From: Biomaibacter acetigenes
GTDB taxonomy: Bacteria > Bacillota > Thermosediminibacteria > Thermosediminibacterales > Tepidanaerobacteraceae
DNA: 64,000 nt
Direction of reading: 5' to 3'
Assembly: GCF_003691585.1 (NCBI RefSeq)
Contig: NZ_CP033169.1
Coordinates: forward strand, 2,046,001 to 2,110,000
The position numbers were made by a program, and so were the translations under genes. The notes under the pieces were generated by a model. The model saw nothing but the letters and a program-made list of their open reading frames with translations, was not told the DNA's origin and did not search any database. Positions 26,951-35,713 of the stretch are shown one piece after another (positions within the stretch are counted from its first letter, which is position 1; every line of letters begins with the position of its first letter).

Positions 26951-27691
26951 TTACATCCCAATGGGTAATTTATATGGTAAAATTCTGGACAACAACCCGG
27001 TTATTTTTGTGAAATTTCCGGTCAAAATCATTATCCCGAAAATAATCATGATTGCACCCAGCACCTTTTGAGGAGTTCCCCGACTCATCAATGACTTTAA
27101 ACTATCATAATATTTGCCGAAGGCCACCGAAAGGATCAAATACGGTATCGCAAGGCCCAGTGAAAATATGAACATCAGCATCATTCCCTGTTTTGCCGCC
27201 GAGAGGGTACCCGCAATGAGCAGGAATGAATAAAGTGTTGGACCTATGCAGTGGGAACATGCAATGGCGAAAAATAGTCCCAAAAAGAAGGACCGGGCAT
27301 AACCCAGTGGCGGCAATTTGCCGTCGGGAATATCCATGTTCATGTGAAGCGATGGCAATTTGAGTATTCCCAGCATATTCAGTCCAACCAGAGATATAAA
27401 AATCCCGCCGATGATATTGAGTATGCCTATATTTCCTTTAAAAAAGCCCGCTATTTTGCCTGACATACCGCCTGCCAGCGTAAATACAATGGTAAAGGCC
27501 AGCACAAAAAAGAGGGTGTTGATAAAAGCTCTCCTTTTTAATTCTGCCGGAAGAGCCGATTTTAGCTCTTTTATGCTCATTCCGGTTATCAGTGAGAAAT
27601 ACACCGTCACCATGGGAATGATGCATGGAGAGAAAAAAGACAGAAGCCCTCCTGTAAATGAAATTCCATAGAGAGTCAATGTTGAAACCAT
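26951..27691 (-). CDS. ccdA: CcdA-type cytochrome c biogenesis/thiol-disulfide transport protein
   Basis: 246 residues, six spans. FFSPCIIPMVTVYFSLITG carries the first catalytic Cys next to Pro, and AIACSHCIGPTLYS the second, as in the CcdA/DsbD family that moves electrons from cytoplasmic thioredoxin to extracytoplasmic targets. GAGGTG precedes the ATG. It lies between an anchored protein of unknown function and the spermidine-synthase-like gene. Copper-box control suggests it keeps thiols reduced during copper stress, or supplies electrons to the neighbouring anchored proteins (inference). Confidence 0.88.
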   Translation of the reverse strand: MVSTLTLYGISFTGGLLSFFSPCIIPMVTVYFSLITGMSIKELKSALPAELKRRAFINTLFFVLAFTIVFTLAGGMSGKIAGFFKGNIGILNIIGGIFISLVGLNMLGILKLPSLHMNMDIPDGKLPPLGYARSFFLGLFFAIACSHCIGPTLYSFLLIAGTLSAAKQGMMLMFIFSLGLAIPYLILSVAFGKYYDSLKSLMSRGTPQKVLGAIMIIFGIMILTGNFTKITGLLSRILPYKLPIGM

Positions 27692-27700
27692 AATGCACCT

Positions 27701-28240
27701 CTATTTTTTCCAATCGCTCTTATCCCATTTGAATTTCCTGTCCGGAATCGCACCTATGGTCCGGAGATTTAGCTCTAAAAACCCTGTATTGTTGTTAAAG
27801 AGACCGTCATTTTTTATCGTTAAGATTCCACTGCGATGGTGTCCGTCATCGCTGATAGCCCGCCATGTAAATCCCTGATTCACGGTTTTCGACCCATTGG
27901 ATAAAACCGCAATTTTAGCTATATCATACGAAGAAAGATCAACAGTATGGGTGTTTAAGGTTACATAAAAAATCAAATCTTTTTCTTCGGGTTTCAATAT
28001 ATTCAAAAAGGCTGCATCCACAGTTACGGCTCCGCCTTCGGTGCGTCTGGTGACGGCAAATAATTTGCTTTCATCTATTCCGTCTAAAAGCTTTTCAGGA
28101 TCTACTGCAGTGGATTGTTCTATACGGTTTCCTTCTCCTGTATTCGCTTTGCTTTTAGAGTTGTTCTGCTGAAAATAAAAGAAAATCAAAGCTGTTGCTA
28201 CAAATGCAATTGCCACAACCCATGTTATGATCTTACGCAT
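27701..28240 (-). CDS. Membrane-anchored extracytoplasmic protein of unknown function
   Basis: 179 residues: an N-terminal membrane anchor (about 5-23), a low-complexity linker (about 24-45) and one beta-rich domain ending IPDRKFKWDKSDWKK. The domain has strand-like blocks LIFYVTLNTHTVDLSS and GFLELNLRTIG, suggestive of an immunoglobulin-like fold. It has no cysteine, so it is not a thioredoxin partner. It overlaps the DUF2933 gene by eight bases and is followed nine bases later by ccdA. I do not recognise the family; a metal-binding or chaperone role is only guessed from context. Confidence 0.65.
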   Translation of the reverse strand: MRKIITWVVAIAFVATALIFFYFQQNNSKSKANTGEGNRIEQSTAVDPEKLLDGIDESKLFAVTRRTEGGAVTVDAAFLNILKPEEKDLIFYVTLNTHTVDLSSYDIAKIAVLSNGSKTVNQGFTWRAISDDGHHRSGILTIKNDGLFNNNTGFLELNLRTIGAIPDRKFKWDKSDWKK

Positions 28241-28508
28241 TTCCCTTCAACCTCTCTATTTTTTGCGGTTCATCGCTTAACTTCTTTTCACTTTCGAAAT
28301 TTTTATCTCCATGACAGCTTTCCTTATCGTGCCCACCAAACATACCCTTCATCATAAAGATGTGCATCAGCGGACAGAGCAATAGAAAACCGTATGATAA
28401 GACACTCCTTGCGCCGAACCTGGAAAAAGCGTAAATCAAAACCAGAGGAAGCAAACAACACAGCATCATCAATAACCCATGAAATAAACCACCGTGTTTC
28501 TTATCCAT
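28233..28508 (-). CDS. DUF2933-like small membrane protein
   Basis: 91 residues with two hydrophobic segments (about 9-28 and 34-55). The second ends LLCPLMHIFMMKGMFGG, the Cys-Pro-Leu-Met-His pattern of DUF2933 proteins, which sit near copper and mercury genes. The Met/His/Cys-rich end suggests metal contact. The C-terminal third is charged and soluble. It is the first gene of a four-gene operon whose promoter holds copper-type box 5. Confidence 0.75.
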   Translation of the reverse strand: MDKKHGGLFHGLLMMLCCLLPLVLIYAFSRFGARSVLSYGFLLLCPLMHIFMMKGMFGGHDKESCHGDKNFESEKKLSDEPQKIERLKGNA

Positions 28509-28530
28509 TTTTACCCTCCTTTAGATTTTT

Positions 28531-28583
28531 ATACCCTAATGGGGTATATTTTTATTTTATACTATTCCTATGTTTTTAGTCAA
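28531..28583 (-). promoter_or_regulatory. DUF2933-ccdA operon promoter with CsoR-like operator (box 5)
   Basis: TTGACT (28578-28583), 16-base spacer, TATAAA (28556-28561), then ATACCCTAATGGGGTAT (28531-28547) 23 bases before the start codon. Confidence 0.7.
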
Positions 28584-28741
28584 CTAATCTCGAATATATT
28601 TCACAAAAATATCACAGACATCACGAGCAGGATATTTAATCTTTTGTTAGAAATACTATAATAGAAGTGAAATCTATGGCTATTCTTAATGTCAGATACA
28701 CTGTTCTAAAAAAAAGACCTGAGAGAAAGGTAAGAGGCAAG

Positions 28742-29359
28742 ATGGAAAATAGAGCAAAATCAGATATGACCGAAGTTATCCGTCGCAGGTACGACCGCAC
28801 CTCGATATTTTATGACTGGATGGACCGCATGATATCTCCCGAATTGCGCAAAAAAGCCCTTTCCCAGGCTTCGGGAAAGGTACTCGAAGTGGGAGCGGGG
28901 ACTGGAAATAACTTTCCTTATTATCCTCCGGGATGTGAAGTGACTGCAATTGACTTCAGCCCCGGTATGCTCGCCAGGGCCAGGAAAAAACTCCATCTAG
29001 CCAGGGCACCTATAAAACTACTTGAAATGGATGCCCAGGCTATGGATTTTCCCGACAATACTTTTGATACTGTCGTGGCAACATGTGTGTTCTGTTCAGT
29101 CCCCGACCCGGTCAAGGGTCTGGCGGAAGTTAAACGGGTCTGCAAGCCGAATGGAAAGATCATACTTCTGGAACACGTCCGCAGTGAATCTCCCGTCATT
29201 GGTTGGCTCATGGATGTTTTAAACCCTATATCACTACATCTAATAGGTTCAAACATCAACCGGCGCACCGTCCAGAATGTGATATCCGCAGGAATACAGC
29301 TTCAGAAAGTCGAAGACCTGCGGGGAAAAATAGTGAAGCTGATTGTGGGAACTCCATGA
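28742..29359 (+). CDS. Class I SAM-dependent methyltransferase (UbiE/phospholipid-type)
   Basis: 205 residues. Motif I VLEVGAGTGNNFPYY, acidic loop TAIDFSPGMLARA, motif IV-like FDTVVATCVFCSVPDP and ILLEHVRSES. The FCSVPDP motif and length are typical of small methyltransferases related to UbiE and PmtA, which act on quinones or phospholipids. The ATG at 28742 was chosen because AAGAGGC lies just before it; the longer reading from 28667 lacks a ribosome site. It stands alone between divergent and convergent neighbours. Confidence 0.82.
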   Translation: MENRAKSDMTEVIRRRYDRTSIFYDWMDRMISPELRKKALSQASGKVLEVGAGTGNNFPYYPPGCEVTAIDFSPGMLARARKKLHLARAPIKLLEMDAQAMDFPDNTFDTVVATCVFCSVPDPVKGLAEVKRVCKPNGKIILLEHVRSESPVIGWLMDVLNPISLHLIGSNINRRTVQNVISAGIQLQKVEDLRGKIVKLIVGTP

Positions 29360-29427
29360 TTTTGGGAAATTTATTTCATATTGCCGGAGTTATTTTGCAG
29401 GGGAGAGGGAAATCTAATGCTACCTGC

Positions 29428-29825
29428 CTACCCGCAGGGATAGCAAAAGGCTTTTTTCAATCGATAATGGTATTCAGCACATTTTTTCTTATCCATTTCT
29501 GCTATTATATTTTCGGTTGTAGTAAAAGCCTGAGTAGGGCAACATTTTTTACACATCTCGCATTTTATGCAAAGTTCGTTTTTGAGCACTTCATCCGGAG
29601 GTATGATAGCATCTGTCAATACAGAAACCAGTCTAACTCTTGGGCCAAATTCTTTTGTCAACAAAGTATGGTTATATCCTATGGTGCCAAGTCCGGCATA
29701 TTTGCCTGCCAGAACGTGTGAAAAAGCAGCTATAGGTTTGTCAACAAGCACCGAAATATCACCATATCCGTCCCTTGGAAAGAAAAAGGCCTTATGCCCC
29801 AATTTATTTAAATAACCGGCGATGC
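29428..29825 (-). pseudogene. Truncated 4Fe-4S double-cluster protein (QueG-like)
   Basis: About 130 residues of a protein normally more than twice as long. Readable: the YLNKLGHKAFFFPRDG segment (in frame upstream of the first ATG-type codon), GKYAGLGTIGYNHTLLT, GPRVRLVSVLTDA, and the first cluster CIKCEMCKKCCP. The second cluster starts at KKKCAEYHYRLKKAFCYPCG and is cut by a TAG. The N-terminal half is absent; the VapC gene end lies there. Related proteins are epoxyqueuosine reductase-like. Probably a decayed fragment. Confidence 0.6.
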
Positions 29826-30236
29826 ATTATAACCAAAGCAAAGGGTTTTCAAACTCTTTTCAACATCTTTTATCATTTCATAATGCTTATCCTGATGGAC
29901 TAAAATGCAATCGTATATTAAAGTCCATGTTGCAATCAAGACATCGGTCAGCGGTATATTTATCCCCTTCCGGTGTAGAGTAAAATTTAGAAATGCGGTT
30001 TTATCCCATACAGTGGATTCCTTATCCAGAACAACCAATGAGTCAAGTTCTTCTTTAAGCTGAGCAAATTGTTTTTCATTTATTGCACCGGATAATATCT
30101 CGGCTTTTATAACAGGAGTAATTACAACTTTTTCCTCTAACAATGCCATTTTCATCCATTCCTGTACTTTTGAATCACCATCTTTTTTTAAAACTTCTAT
30201 CCATATGGAAGTGTCAACTAGATACTTAAAACTCAT
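29808..30236 (-). CDS. vapC: VapC-type PIN-domain ribonuclease toxin
   Basis: 142 residues. The acidic PIN residues are visible: Asp in YLVDTSIWIE, Glu in KAEILSG, Asp in PLTDVLIA and Asp in HQDKHYE. It cleaves RNA when released from its antitoxin. It overlaps the antitoxin gene by 11 bases. Its last few codons run into the truncated QueG-like remnant, so the C-terminal GYNASPVI may not be native. Confidence 0.85.
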   Translation of the reverse strand: MSFKYLVDTSIWIEVLKKDGDSKVQEWMKMALLEEKVVITPVIKAEILSGAINEKQFAQLKEELDSLVVLDKESTVWDKTAFLNFTLHRKGINIPLTDVLIATWTLIYDCILVHQDKHYEMIKDVEKSLKTLCFGYNASPVI

Positions 30237-30432
30237 CTTTCCGCATTTCCTCCAGTTCAGACCGGTTTAAAGCCAGGTCGGTATTACCTATACGGTTGGC
30301 CAGCCTCTCAAGTTTGCTCCGACGAATAAAATCTTCCAGAGCTTTATTTACTGCCTCAGTCATCTTGCTGGTGCCTAGCAACCGCATGGCTTCCTCTAAC
30401 AGCTTTCTGTTGACATATAATGTCGTCTTCAT
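30226..30432 (-). CDS. vapB: VapB-type antitoxin
   Basis: 68 residues. An N-terminal ribbon-helix-helix-like part (MKTTLYVNRKLLEEAMRLLG, then TEAVNKALEDFIRR) for DNA and dimer contacts, and a charged C-terminal tail for toxin binding. AGAGGTGATG precedes the ATG. It forms a pair with the overlapping vapC and probably represses its own promoter. Confidence 0.82.
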   Translation of the reverse strand: MKTTLYVNRKLLEEAMRLLGTSKMTEAVNKALEDFIRRSKLERLANRIGNTDLALNRSELEEMRKDEF

Positions 30433-30636
30433 ATGACATCACCTCTTGACATATATTATACCATAAAAAAGGTGCTATATTCAAGCACCATTATAAATAT
30501 AATGTTAAATATACTTGACTTTTTGTAATATATTACAATTAAGGCGATACCATGGTATTAGATAAATCTGCGAATTAAAACGTGACATGCCTAGAGCCTG
30601 ACCGGCTTCCCATTGTCCTTGTGAAATCGAATGGTA

Positions 30637-31773
30637 TTATAAACCCAAAGCGGAAAGGATATCTTCCTTCAGGTCTTCTACATTTTCTATACCTACCGAA
30701 AGGCGCACCAGGCTGTCGCTGATACCTCTGGCCTTTCGTTCTCCTTCAGGAATAGAGGCATGGGTCATTTTAGCCGGAAGGCTTATAAAACTTTCAACCG
30801 CTCCTAAACTTTCGGCAAGAGTAATGAGCTTTACATTTCTCAATAGCTTATCCGCCAGTTCTGGAGTTTGAAGCTCGAAGGATATCATGCCCCCAAATCC
30901 ACCGGCTTGCTTTTTCTGGATTTCATGGCCCGGGTGACCCGAAAGTCCGGGGTAGTATACCTTTTTTACATCCGGTAATGTAACAAGCCATGACGAAAGT
31001 TCCCTGGCGTTTTGTTCATGGCGCTCCATGCGGACTCCTAAGGTCTTTATGCCTCTCATCAAAAGCCATGAGTCAAAGGGCCCGAGGATTCCTCCGGTAG
31101 AGTTTTGTATAAAATGAAGCTTCTCTGCCAGTTCTTTTTCCTTTACTACCACCAGTCCTGCTACTACGTCACTGTGTCCGCCAAGATACTTGGTGGCGCT
31201 GTGAATGACAATATCCGCCCCAAGGGCTAAAGGCTTTTGCCAGTAAGGGGTCATAAAGGTGTTATCTACGATAACTTTAAGATTAAACTTTTTTGCAACT
31301 CTTGAAACTTCATTAATGTCGGTTATTTTTAACAATGGGTTTGTGGGGGTTTCTACATATATCGCACGAGTGTTGTTTTTGATAGCCCTTTCCACCTGAT
31401 GTAAATCGCTAGTGTTTACATAGGTGGCTTCTATCCCTAGATTTTCAAAGACCTTGCTTAAAACTCTATAAGTGCCGCCATAAACATCATCGGAAACTAT
31501 GATATTGTCTCCCCTGGTAAACAGCATGAAAACCGCCGTGATAGCTGCCATCCCTGAAGCAAAGGCAAAACCTGTCCTGCCTTCCTCCAGGCTTGCGATC
31601 ACATTTTCCAAGGCTTCCCGTGTTGGATTTCCCGTGCGGGAATATTCATAGCCCGAATGCTCCCCCGGCCCTTTTTGTCTGTAAGTGGAAACTTGATATA
31701 TAGGATAACTTACCGCTCCCGTCCTCTCATCTACTTCAAAGCCCGTATGAAGAACTTTGGTATCTTCTCTCAA
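30637..31773 (-). CDS. mccB: Cystathionine gamma-lyase / homocysteine gamma-lyase (MccB-like)
   Basis: 378 residues, Cys/Met-metabolism PLP family. YEYSRTGNPTREALE, ASGMAAITA, and the cofactor lysine in IHSATKYLGGHSD; GGFGGMISFEL and LAESLGAVESFISLP at the C-terminus. With the cystathionine beta-synthase-like mccA two bases upstream it converts homocysteine to cysteine (reverse transsulfuration). A TTG start is supported by GGGAGG upstream. Cystathionine gamma-synthase (metB) is the main alternative, but pairing with mccA argues for the lyase. Confidence 0.85.
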   Translation of the reverse strand: MREDTKVLHTGFEVDERTGAVSYPIYQVSTYRQKGPGEHSGYEYSRTGNPTREALENVIASLEEGRTGFAFASGMAAITAVFMLFTRGDNIIVSDDVYGGTYRVLSKVFENLGIEATYVNTSDLHQVERAIKNNTRAIYVETPTNPLLKITDINEVSRVAKKFNLKVIVDNTFMTPYWQKPLALGADIVIHSATKYLGGHSDVVAGLVVVKEKELAEKLHFIQNSTGGILGPFDSWLLMRGIKTLGVRMERHEQNARELSSWLVTLPDVKKVYYPGLSGHPGHEIQKKQAGGFGGMISFELQTPELADKLLRNVKLITLAESLGAVESFISLPAKMTHASIPEGERKARGISDSLVRLSVGIENVEDLKEDILSALGL

Positions 31774-31774
31774 T

Positions 31775-32701
31775 TTATATTCCTCCCTGGTAAATCTTTT
31801 TGCTCAAATACCGCTCACTACCATCAGGAAAGATGGTTACTATATTTGCCGGTGAGGTAAGTTCCCCGGCAATCTGTAAGGTCGCATAAAAAGCGGCACC
31901 TGAAGAACTACCTACCAGCACCCCTTCTTTTTTTGCCAGCTCTTTTACCATATTAAAAGCATCCTCATCAGAAACAGTTACTACTTTATCAATGAGTTTA
32001 ACATCCAGAGTTTTGGGAATAAAATCCACGCCGATGCCTTCAGTTTTATGTGGTCCTTTGGGCCCTCCTCCAAGAATGGAACCCACAGGTTCCACAGCCA
32101 CCGCCTTTATCTTGGAGTCTCTTTCTTTTAAAAACCTTGCAGTTCCGGTAAAGGTACCGCCGCTTCCCACTCCTGCTACAAAATAATCTATCTTACCGTC
32201 GAGCTGCTTATATATTTCCGGGCCGGTAGTTTTATAATGGGCCAGGGGATTTGCCATGTTTTCGAATTGATTTGGTATAAAAGAGCCCTCGATGTTTTCG
32301 GCCAGGTCCTTCGCTTTCTCAATGGCTCCTTCCATGCCCTTATCGGTGGGAGTATGAATGATTTCAGCCCCCAAAGCTTTCATGAGTTCCTGCTTTTCTA
32401 CGGAAAACTTCTCCGGTATTACGAAAATGACCCTGTATCCCCTGTTTAATGCGGCCAGAGCAATGCCGATACCCGTGTTGCCTGCCGTGGGCTCTATAAC
32501 TGTTCCCCCTTTTTTGATTAATCCTTGCTTTTCGGCTGCTTCCAGCATGAAGTTTCCAATCCTATCTTTTACACTGCCACCGGGGTTGAAATATTCCAGC
32601 TTTGCATAGATATTTACTCCTTCCGGCAGTGAAAAATTATTGATTTTTAGTATTGGTGTTTGACCTATAAGTTCTCTTATGTCGTTCACAACTTTACACA
32701 T
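31775..32701 (-). CDS. mccA: O-acetylserine-dependent cystathionine beta-synthase (MccA-like)
   Basis: 308 residues, fold-type II PLP enzyme: NPGGSVKDR with the cofactor lysine, TAGNTGIGIA, GVGSGGTFTG, GSSSGAAFYA. TAGNTG in place of the TSGNTG of the cysK paralogue at 4530 is typical of MccA. It condenses O-acetylserine with homocysteine. GGAGGG precedes the ATG. Operon with mccB. I saw no T-box or S-box in the 130 bases upstream. Confidence 0.84.
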   Translation of the reverse strand: MCKVVNDIRELIGQTPILKINNFSLPEGVNIYAKLEYFNPGGSVKDRIGNFMLEAAEKQGLIKKGGTVIEPTAGNTGIGIALAALNRGYRVIFVIPEKFSVEKQELMKALGAEIIHTPTDKGMEGAIEKAKDLAENIEGSFIPNQFENMANPLAHYKTTGPEIYKQLDGKIDYFVAGVGSGGTFTGTARFLKERDSKIKAVAVEPVGSILGGGPKGPHKTEGIGVDFIPKTLDVKLIDKVVTVSDEDAFNMVKELAKKEGVLVGSSSGAAFYATLQIAGELTSPANIVTIFPDGSERYLSKKIYQGGI

Positions 32702-32835
32702 TTCAATTTCCCTCCAATAATTGATTAGTGTAAAAACTCTAAGGCACTCAAAATCGACTTTTTACACCGGAATATTCATACCTCAAATCGTCACAAGCAG
32801 AAATAAAATTTCCCAATGGAAAAGTTTCATCCCGA

Positions 32836-33861
32836 TCAATCTTTATTTAACTTTGATGAATGTCCAATTTTAAGCATCTCCTTTATATTTTCTAGCGGCG
32901 TTTCTCCAGAAATTTCGCATCCCGGCATCAGTATGAACCTCCCATGTCCTGCTTTTTTAATGCACTCCTTTGCTGCTCTGGCTACATCGGCAACGCTCCC
33001 GTATTCCATCACCGATGAAGGGTCTATGTTTCCCGCCAGGATCACTTTATCTTCCAATAGTCTTTTCGCTTCGCCAATATCTACTTTGTGGTCTACAGAC
33101 ATAATATCCGGTCCGATTTCCCTTATCAAATCCAGGCGGTCTCCTGTATCACCACAGATATGAAAAAAGGTTTTAGCCCCTTTGCTTTTTATATATCGGT
33201 TTATCTTATCAAGATAAGGAAAGGCAAACTTTTCAAAATGCCTCTTTGATATCAAATCCCCCGACGCCGAAGGGTCGGAGATATATATCATTTCTATCCC
33301 GCTTTTTATAAAGAGAGTAACATATTCCAGAAAAATCTCGGTGGAAAATCTTAAAACTTCATCTGCAAAATTCTCATCTTTCCTCAGCATTCTCATAAAT
33401 GTATCCGGGCCCACCATTTGTGCGGCCTGGGTGAAAGGTGCGCGGCAGTTGACCGCAAGGATAATTTTTTCTTTTACCTTTTCATTTATGAAATCTGCTA
33501 TCTGCCGTAGAGAATTTACATTCCTATCGGATTTTATCTTATTTATATCAAGTTTAAATAAATCCGATTTATCCCTAATGAGTGGATTTTCCATAAAGGG
33601 CGCACCCTTTTCGGGAAATTTCAGTTCGCCTCCCAAAGCCATGACAGGTACCGATGTAAGGCCCGCCAGCAGGAAAAATATATCCGAGTCAATATTCAGA
33701 GCCTCTTCTATAACCACAGGAGCAAGTTTAAAAGGATTATCCAGAAATTCCTTTATGGTATACCCCCTCCGGTTTAAAGCCCAGAACTCGGTAGCAAAAG
33801 CCGAAGCGGCGGCTGTATTTTTACCAAGGAACATGTCAATTATCCTCTGTCTGCCGACCAT
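32836..33861 (-). CDS. UroD-family methyltransferase-like protein (MtaA/CmuA type), copy A
   Basis: 341 residues with the uroporphyrinogen-decarboxylase fold used by methyl-corrinoid methyltransferases. Seen: FFHICGDTGDRLDLI with the HxC zinc-type motif and a later PGCEISGETPLENI cysteine block, as in MtaA/CmuA where zinc activates a thiol substrate. It starts 26 bases inside the RACo-type gene, with its own GGAGAT site. It belongs to the operon with the corrinoid protein at 37770; the methyl donor and acceptor are unknown. Confidence 0.82.
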   Translation of the reverse strand: MVGRQRIIDMFLGKNTAAASAFATEFWALNRRGYTIKEFLDNPFKLAPVVIEEALNIDSDIFFLLAGLTSVPVMALGGELKFPEKGAPFMENPLIRDKSDLFKLDINKIKSDRNVNSLRQIADFINEKVKEKIILAVNCRAPFTQAAQMVGPDTFMRMLRKDENFADEVLRFSTEIFLEYVTLFIKSGIEMIYISDPSASGDLISKRHFEKFAFPYLDKINRYIKSKGAKTFFHICGDTGDRLDLIREIGPDIMSVDHKVDIGEAKRLLEDKVILAGNIDPSSVMEYGSVADVARAAKECIKKAGHGRFILMPGCEISGETPLENIKEMLKIGHSSKLNKD

Positions 33862-35713
33862 GACACATATCTCCTTTCGGAAATTTCAAGCTTCGGGTAA
33901 ACACCCTGTCAAAATCCGGCAGCATGGAAAGTTCTACATATTTTACTTTATCGGTAAGCTCCTTCATTTCTTCCCTTATCTTTTTAGAAAGCAAGCACAT
34001 CGCTGCACCGGCCTTTGAGGTGTTGCCAACAAAACTTATCTTATCTTTCCACTCCATGGCCGCCATTCCGATACCTATCAGGCTTTCCGGTCGAAGATGG
34101 GCACCGAAGGCTCCTGCCACATACACCTTTCCCAAATCCCCGGGTTTTAACCCCTTTTGTTCTAAAAGTGCGGTTATCCCTGCCCACAGAGCGCCTTTGG
34201 CCAGCTGGACCTGGCGTATATCCCGGGAAGTTAAATAAATGGCCGGTATTTCTTCCCTGGGTTGTGTTACCATAAAGGCCGGTTTTCCATCATATTCGAC
34301 GATACGGACAGCCACGCTTTCAGGCAGCAGGTCCGCAGCGGCAGGATTTATTTTGCCTGAAACATCTATGATACCTGCTTTTATAAGTTCGGAGACCAAA
34401 TCAATGATTCCGCTCCCGCAAAGGCCGAAAGGTTCAATGTTACCAATGGTCTTTATATTTACTTCATCGGTTATTCGAACTTGCTCTATGGCTCCTTCCG
34501 CCGCCCGCATGCCGCAGCCGATATTCACACCTTCCAGGGCCGGGCCGGCTGGAGATGAGCACGCTGTAAGCTCTTTACCATCAAACAATACCAGCTCTCC
34601 GTTGGTCCCTATATCCATGAGAAGTGATTTCTCACTTTTTTTATGCATGCCGGTGGCAAAAACACCCGCGGTAATGTCGGCACCTACATATCCTGAGATG
34701 GATGGGAGACAATATACTTTCCCAAAAGGGGAGATCATAAGTCCCAGGTCGTCTGCGTTTATTTCAATGTCGCCTTTTAAAACCGGGCTATATGGAGCAT
34801 AGCCTATCGACTCGGGATTAAGTCCCAGAAAAAGGTGCATCATGGTGGTATTTGCAGCTACGGATATCTCATAGATGTATTTCTTATTAATGCCGCTTGA
34901 TTCAGCAGCTTCTTGTATGAGATTATTTATACATCCGATAATGCTTTTCTGGAGTAAATCCAGTTGTTCTTTGGTTTCTCTGGCGAAGCTTATGCGTGAC
35001 AGGACATCCAGGCCGTAGCTTTTTTGCGGATTTAGCTCGGACTTTACCGCCTCCTCCCGGCCGTTTTTCAGGTTCACCAGGGAAACTACCACTGTGGTGG
35101 TTCCTATATCAACTGCAATACCATATAAAAGTTCTGAGGTATTTTCCTCTTCAATCCCGACAATCTTTCCATCCCTTATAATGGCTGTGTAATTCGAAAT
35201 CTTAATTTTGTTTTCAGACGACTCACCCCTGTAACCACGGTTTGACAGGAACTTCAGTATCTTTAGCCTATATTCCTGGTCTATTGGATACCCGACGATC
35301 TCCGTCATATGCTCTTCTAAAGAAATACCGGCTTCTAATTTCCTCGGTAGATCGAAAGGCACTTTTATGATATATGGGTCAATAGTAAACTCTCCGATGT
35401 TACTTTTTTCCAGCACAACACTCTTTTTGTTTTCAAAGAGTGGTTCTATTTCCACATCGTTTTCCAGTAAATACAGGCAGGCAATACGAATGCCTTTTTC
35501 CAGTTCCCCTTTTGAAAGAAGTTTCAGTTCTTCAGGTTTAGGAGGACCGGCTTTTTTTACCCTGACCCTGCACTTGCCGCAGGTGCCACAACCACCGCAT
35601 GGAAATTCCATTGGTATCCCCGCTCTTCTCAGGACATTCATCAAAGTCTCTCCGGCTTTTGCATTAATTTTTCTATTTTCAGGAATCAGAGTTATCTCTA
35701 TTTTGTTATTCAT
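33836..35713 (-). CDS. RACo-type corrinoid activation protein (2Fe-2S ferredoxin + ASKHA ATPase)
   Basis: 625 residues. N-terminal 2Fe-2S domain with CGGCGTCGKCRVR and a further Cys near residue 79 (IACLY), a linker domain, then the actin-like ATPase with VDIGTTTVVVSLV, LMDIGTNGELVLF and VAGAFGAHL. RACo uses ATP and an electron to bring inactive Co(II) corrinoid back to Co(I). Its place between methyltransferase-like genes and downstream of the corrinoid protein fits that role. GGGAGG precedes the ATG. Confidence 0.88.
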   Translation of the reverse strand: MNNKIEITLIPENRKINAKAGETLMNVLRRAGIPMEFPCGGCGTCGKCRVRVKKAGPPKPEELKLLSKGELEKGIRIACLYLLENDVEIEPLFENKKSVVLEKSNIGEFTIDPYIIKVPFDLPRKLEAGISLEEHMTEIVGYPIDQEYRLKILKFLSNRGYRGESSENKIKISNYTAIIRDGKIVGIEEENTSELLYGIAVDIGTTTVVVSLVNLKNGREEAVKSELNPQKSYGLDVLSRISFARETKEQLDLLQKSIIGCINNLIQEAAESSGINKKYIYEISVAANTTMMHLFLGLNPESIGYAPYSPVLKGDIEINADDLGLMISPFGKVYCLPSISGYVGADITAGVFATGMHKKSEKSLLMDIGTNGELVLFDGKELTACSSPAGPALEGVNIGCGMRAAEGAIEQVRITDEVNIKTIGNIEPFGLCGSGIIDLVSELIKAGIIDVSGKINPAAADLLPESVAVRIVEYDGKPAFMVTQPREEIPAIYLTSRDIRQVQLAKGALWAGITALLEQKGLKPGDLGKVYVAGAFGAHLRPESLIGIGMAAMEWKDKISFVGNTSKAGAAMCLLSKKIREEMKELTDKVKYVELSMLPDFDRVFTRSLKFPKGDMCHGRQTEDN

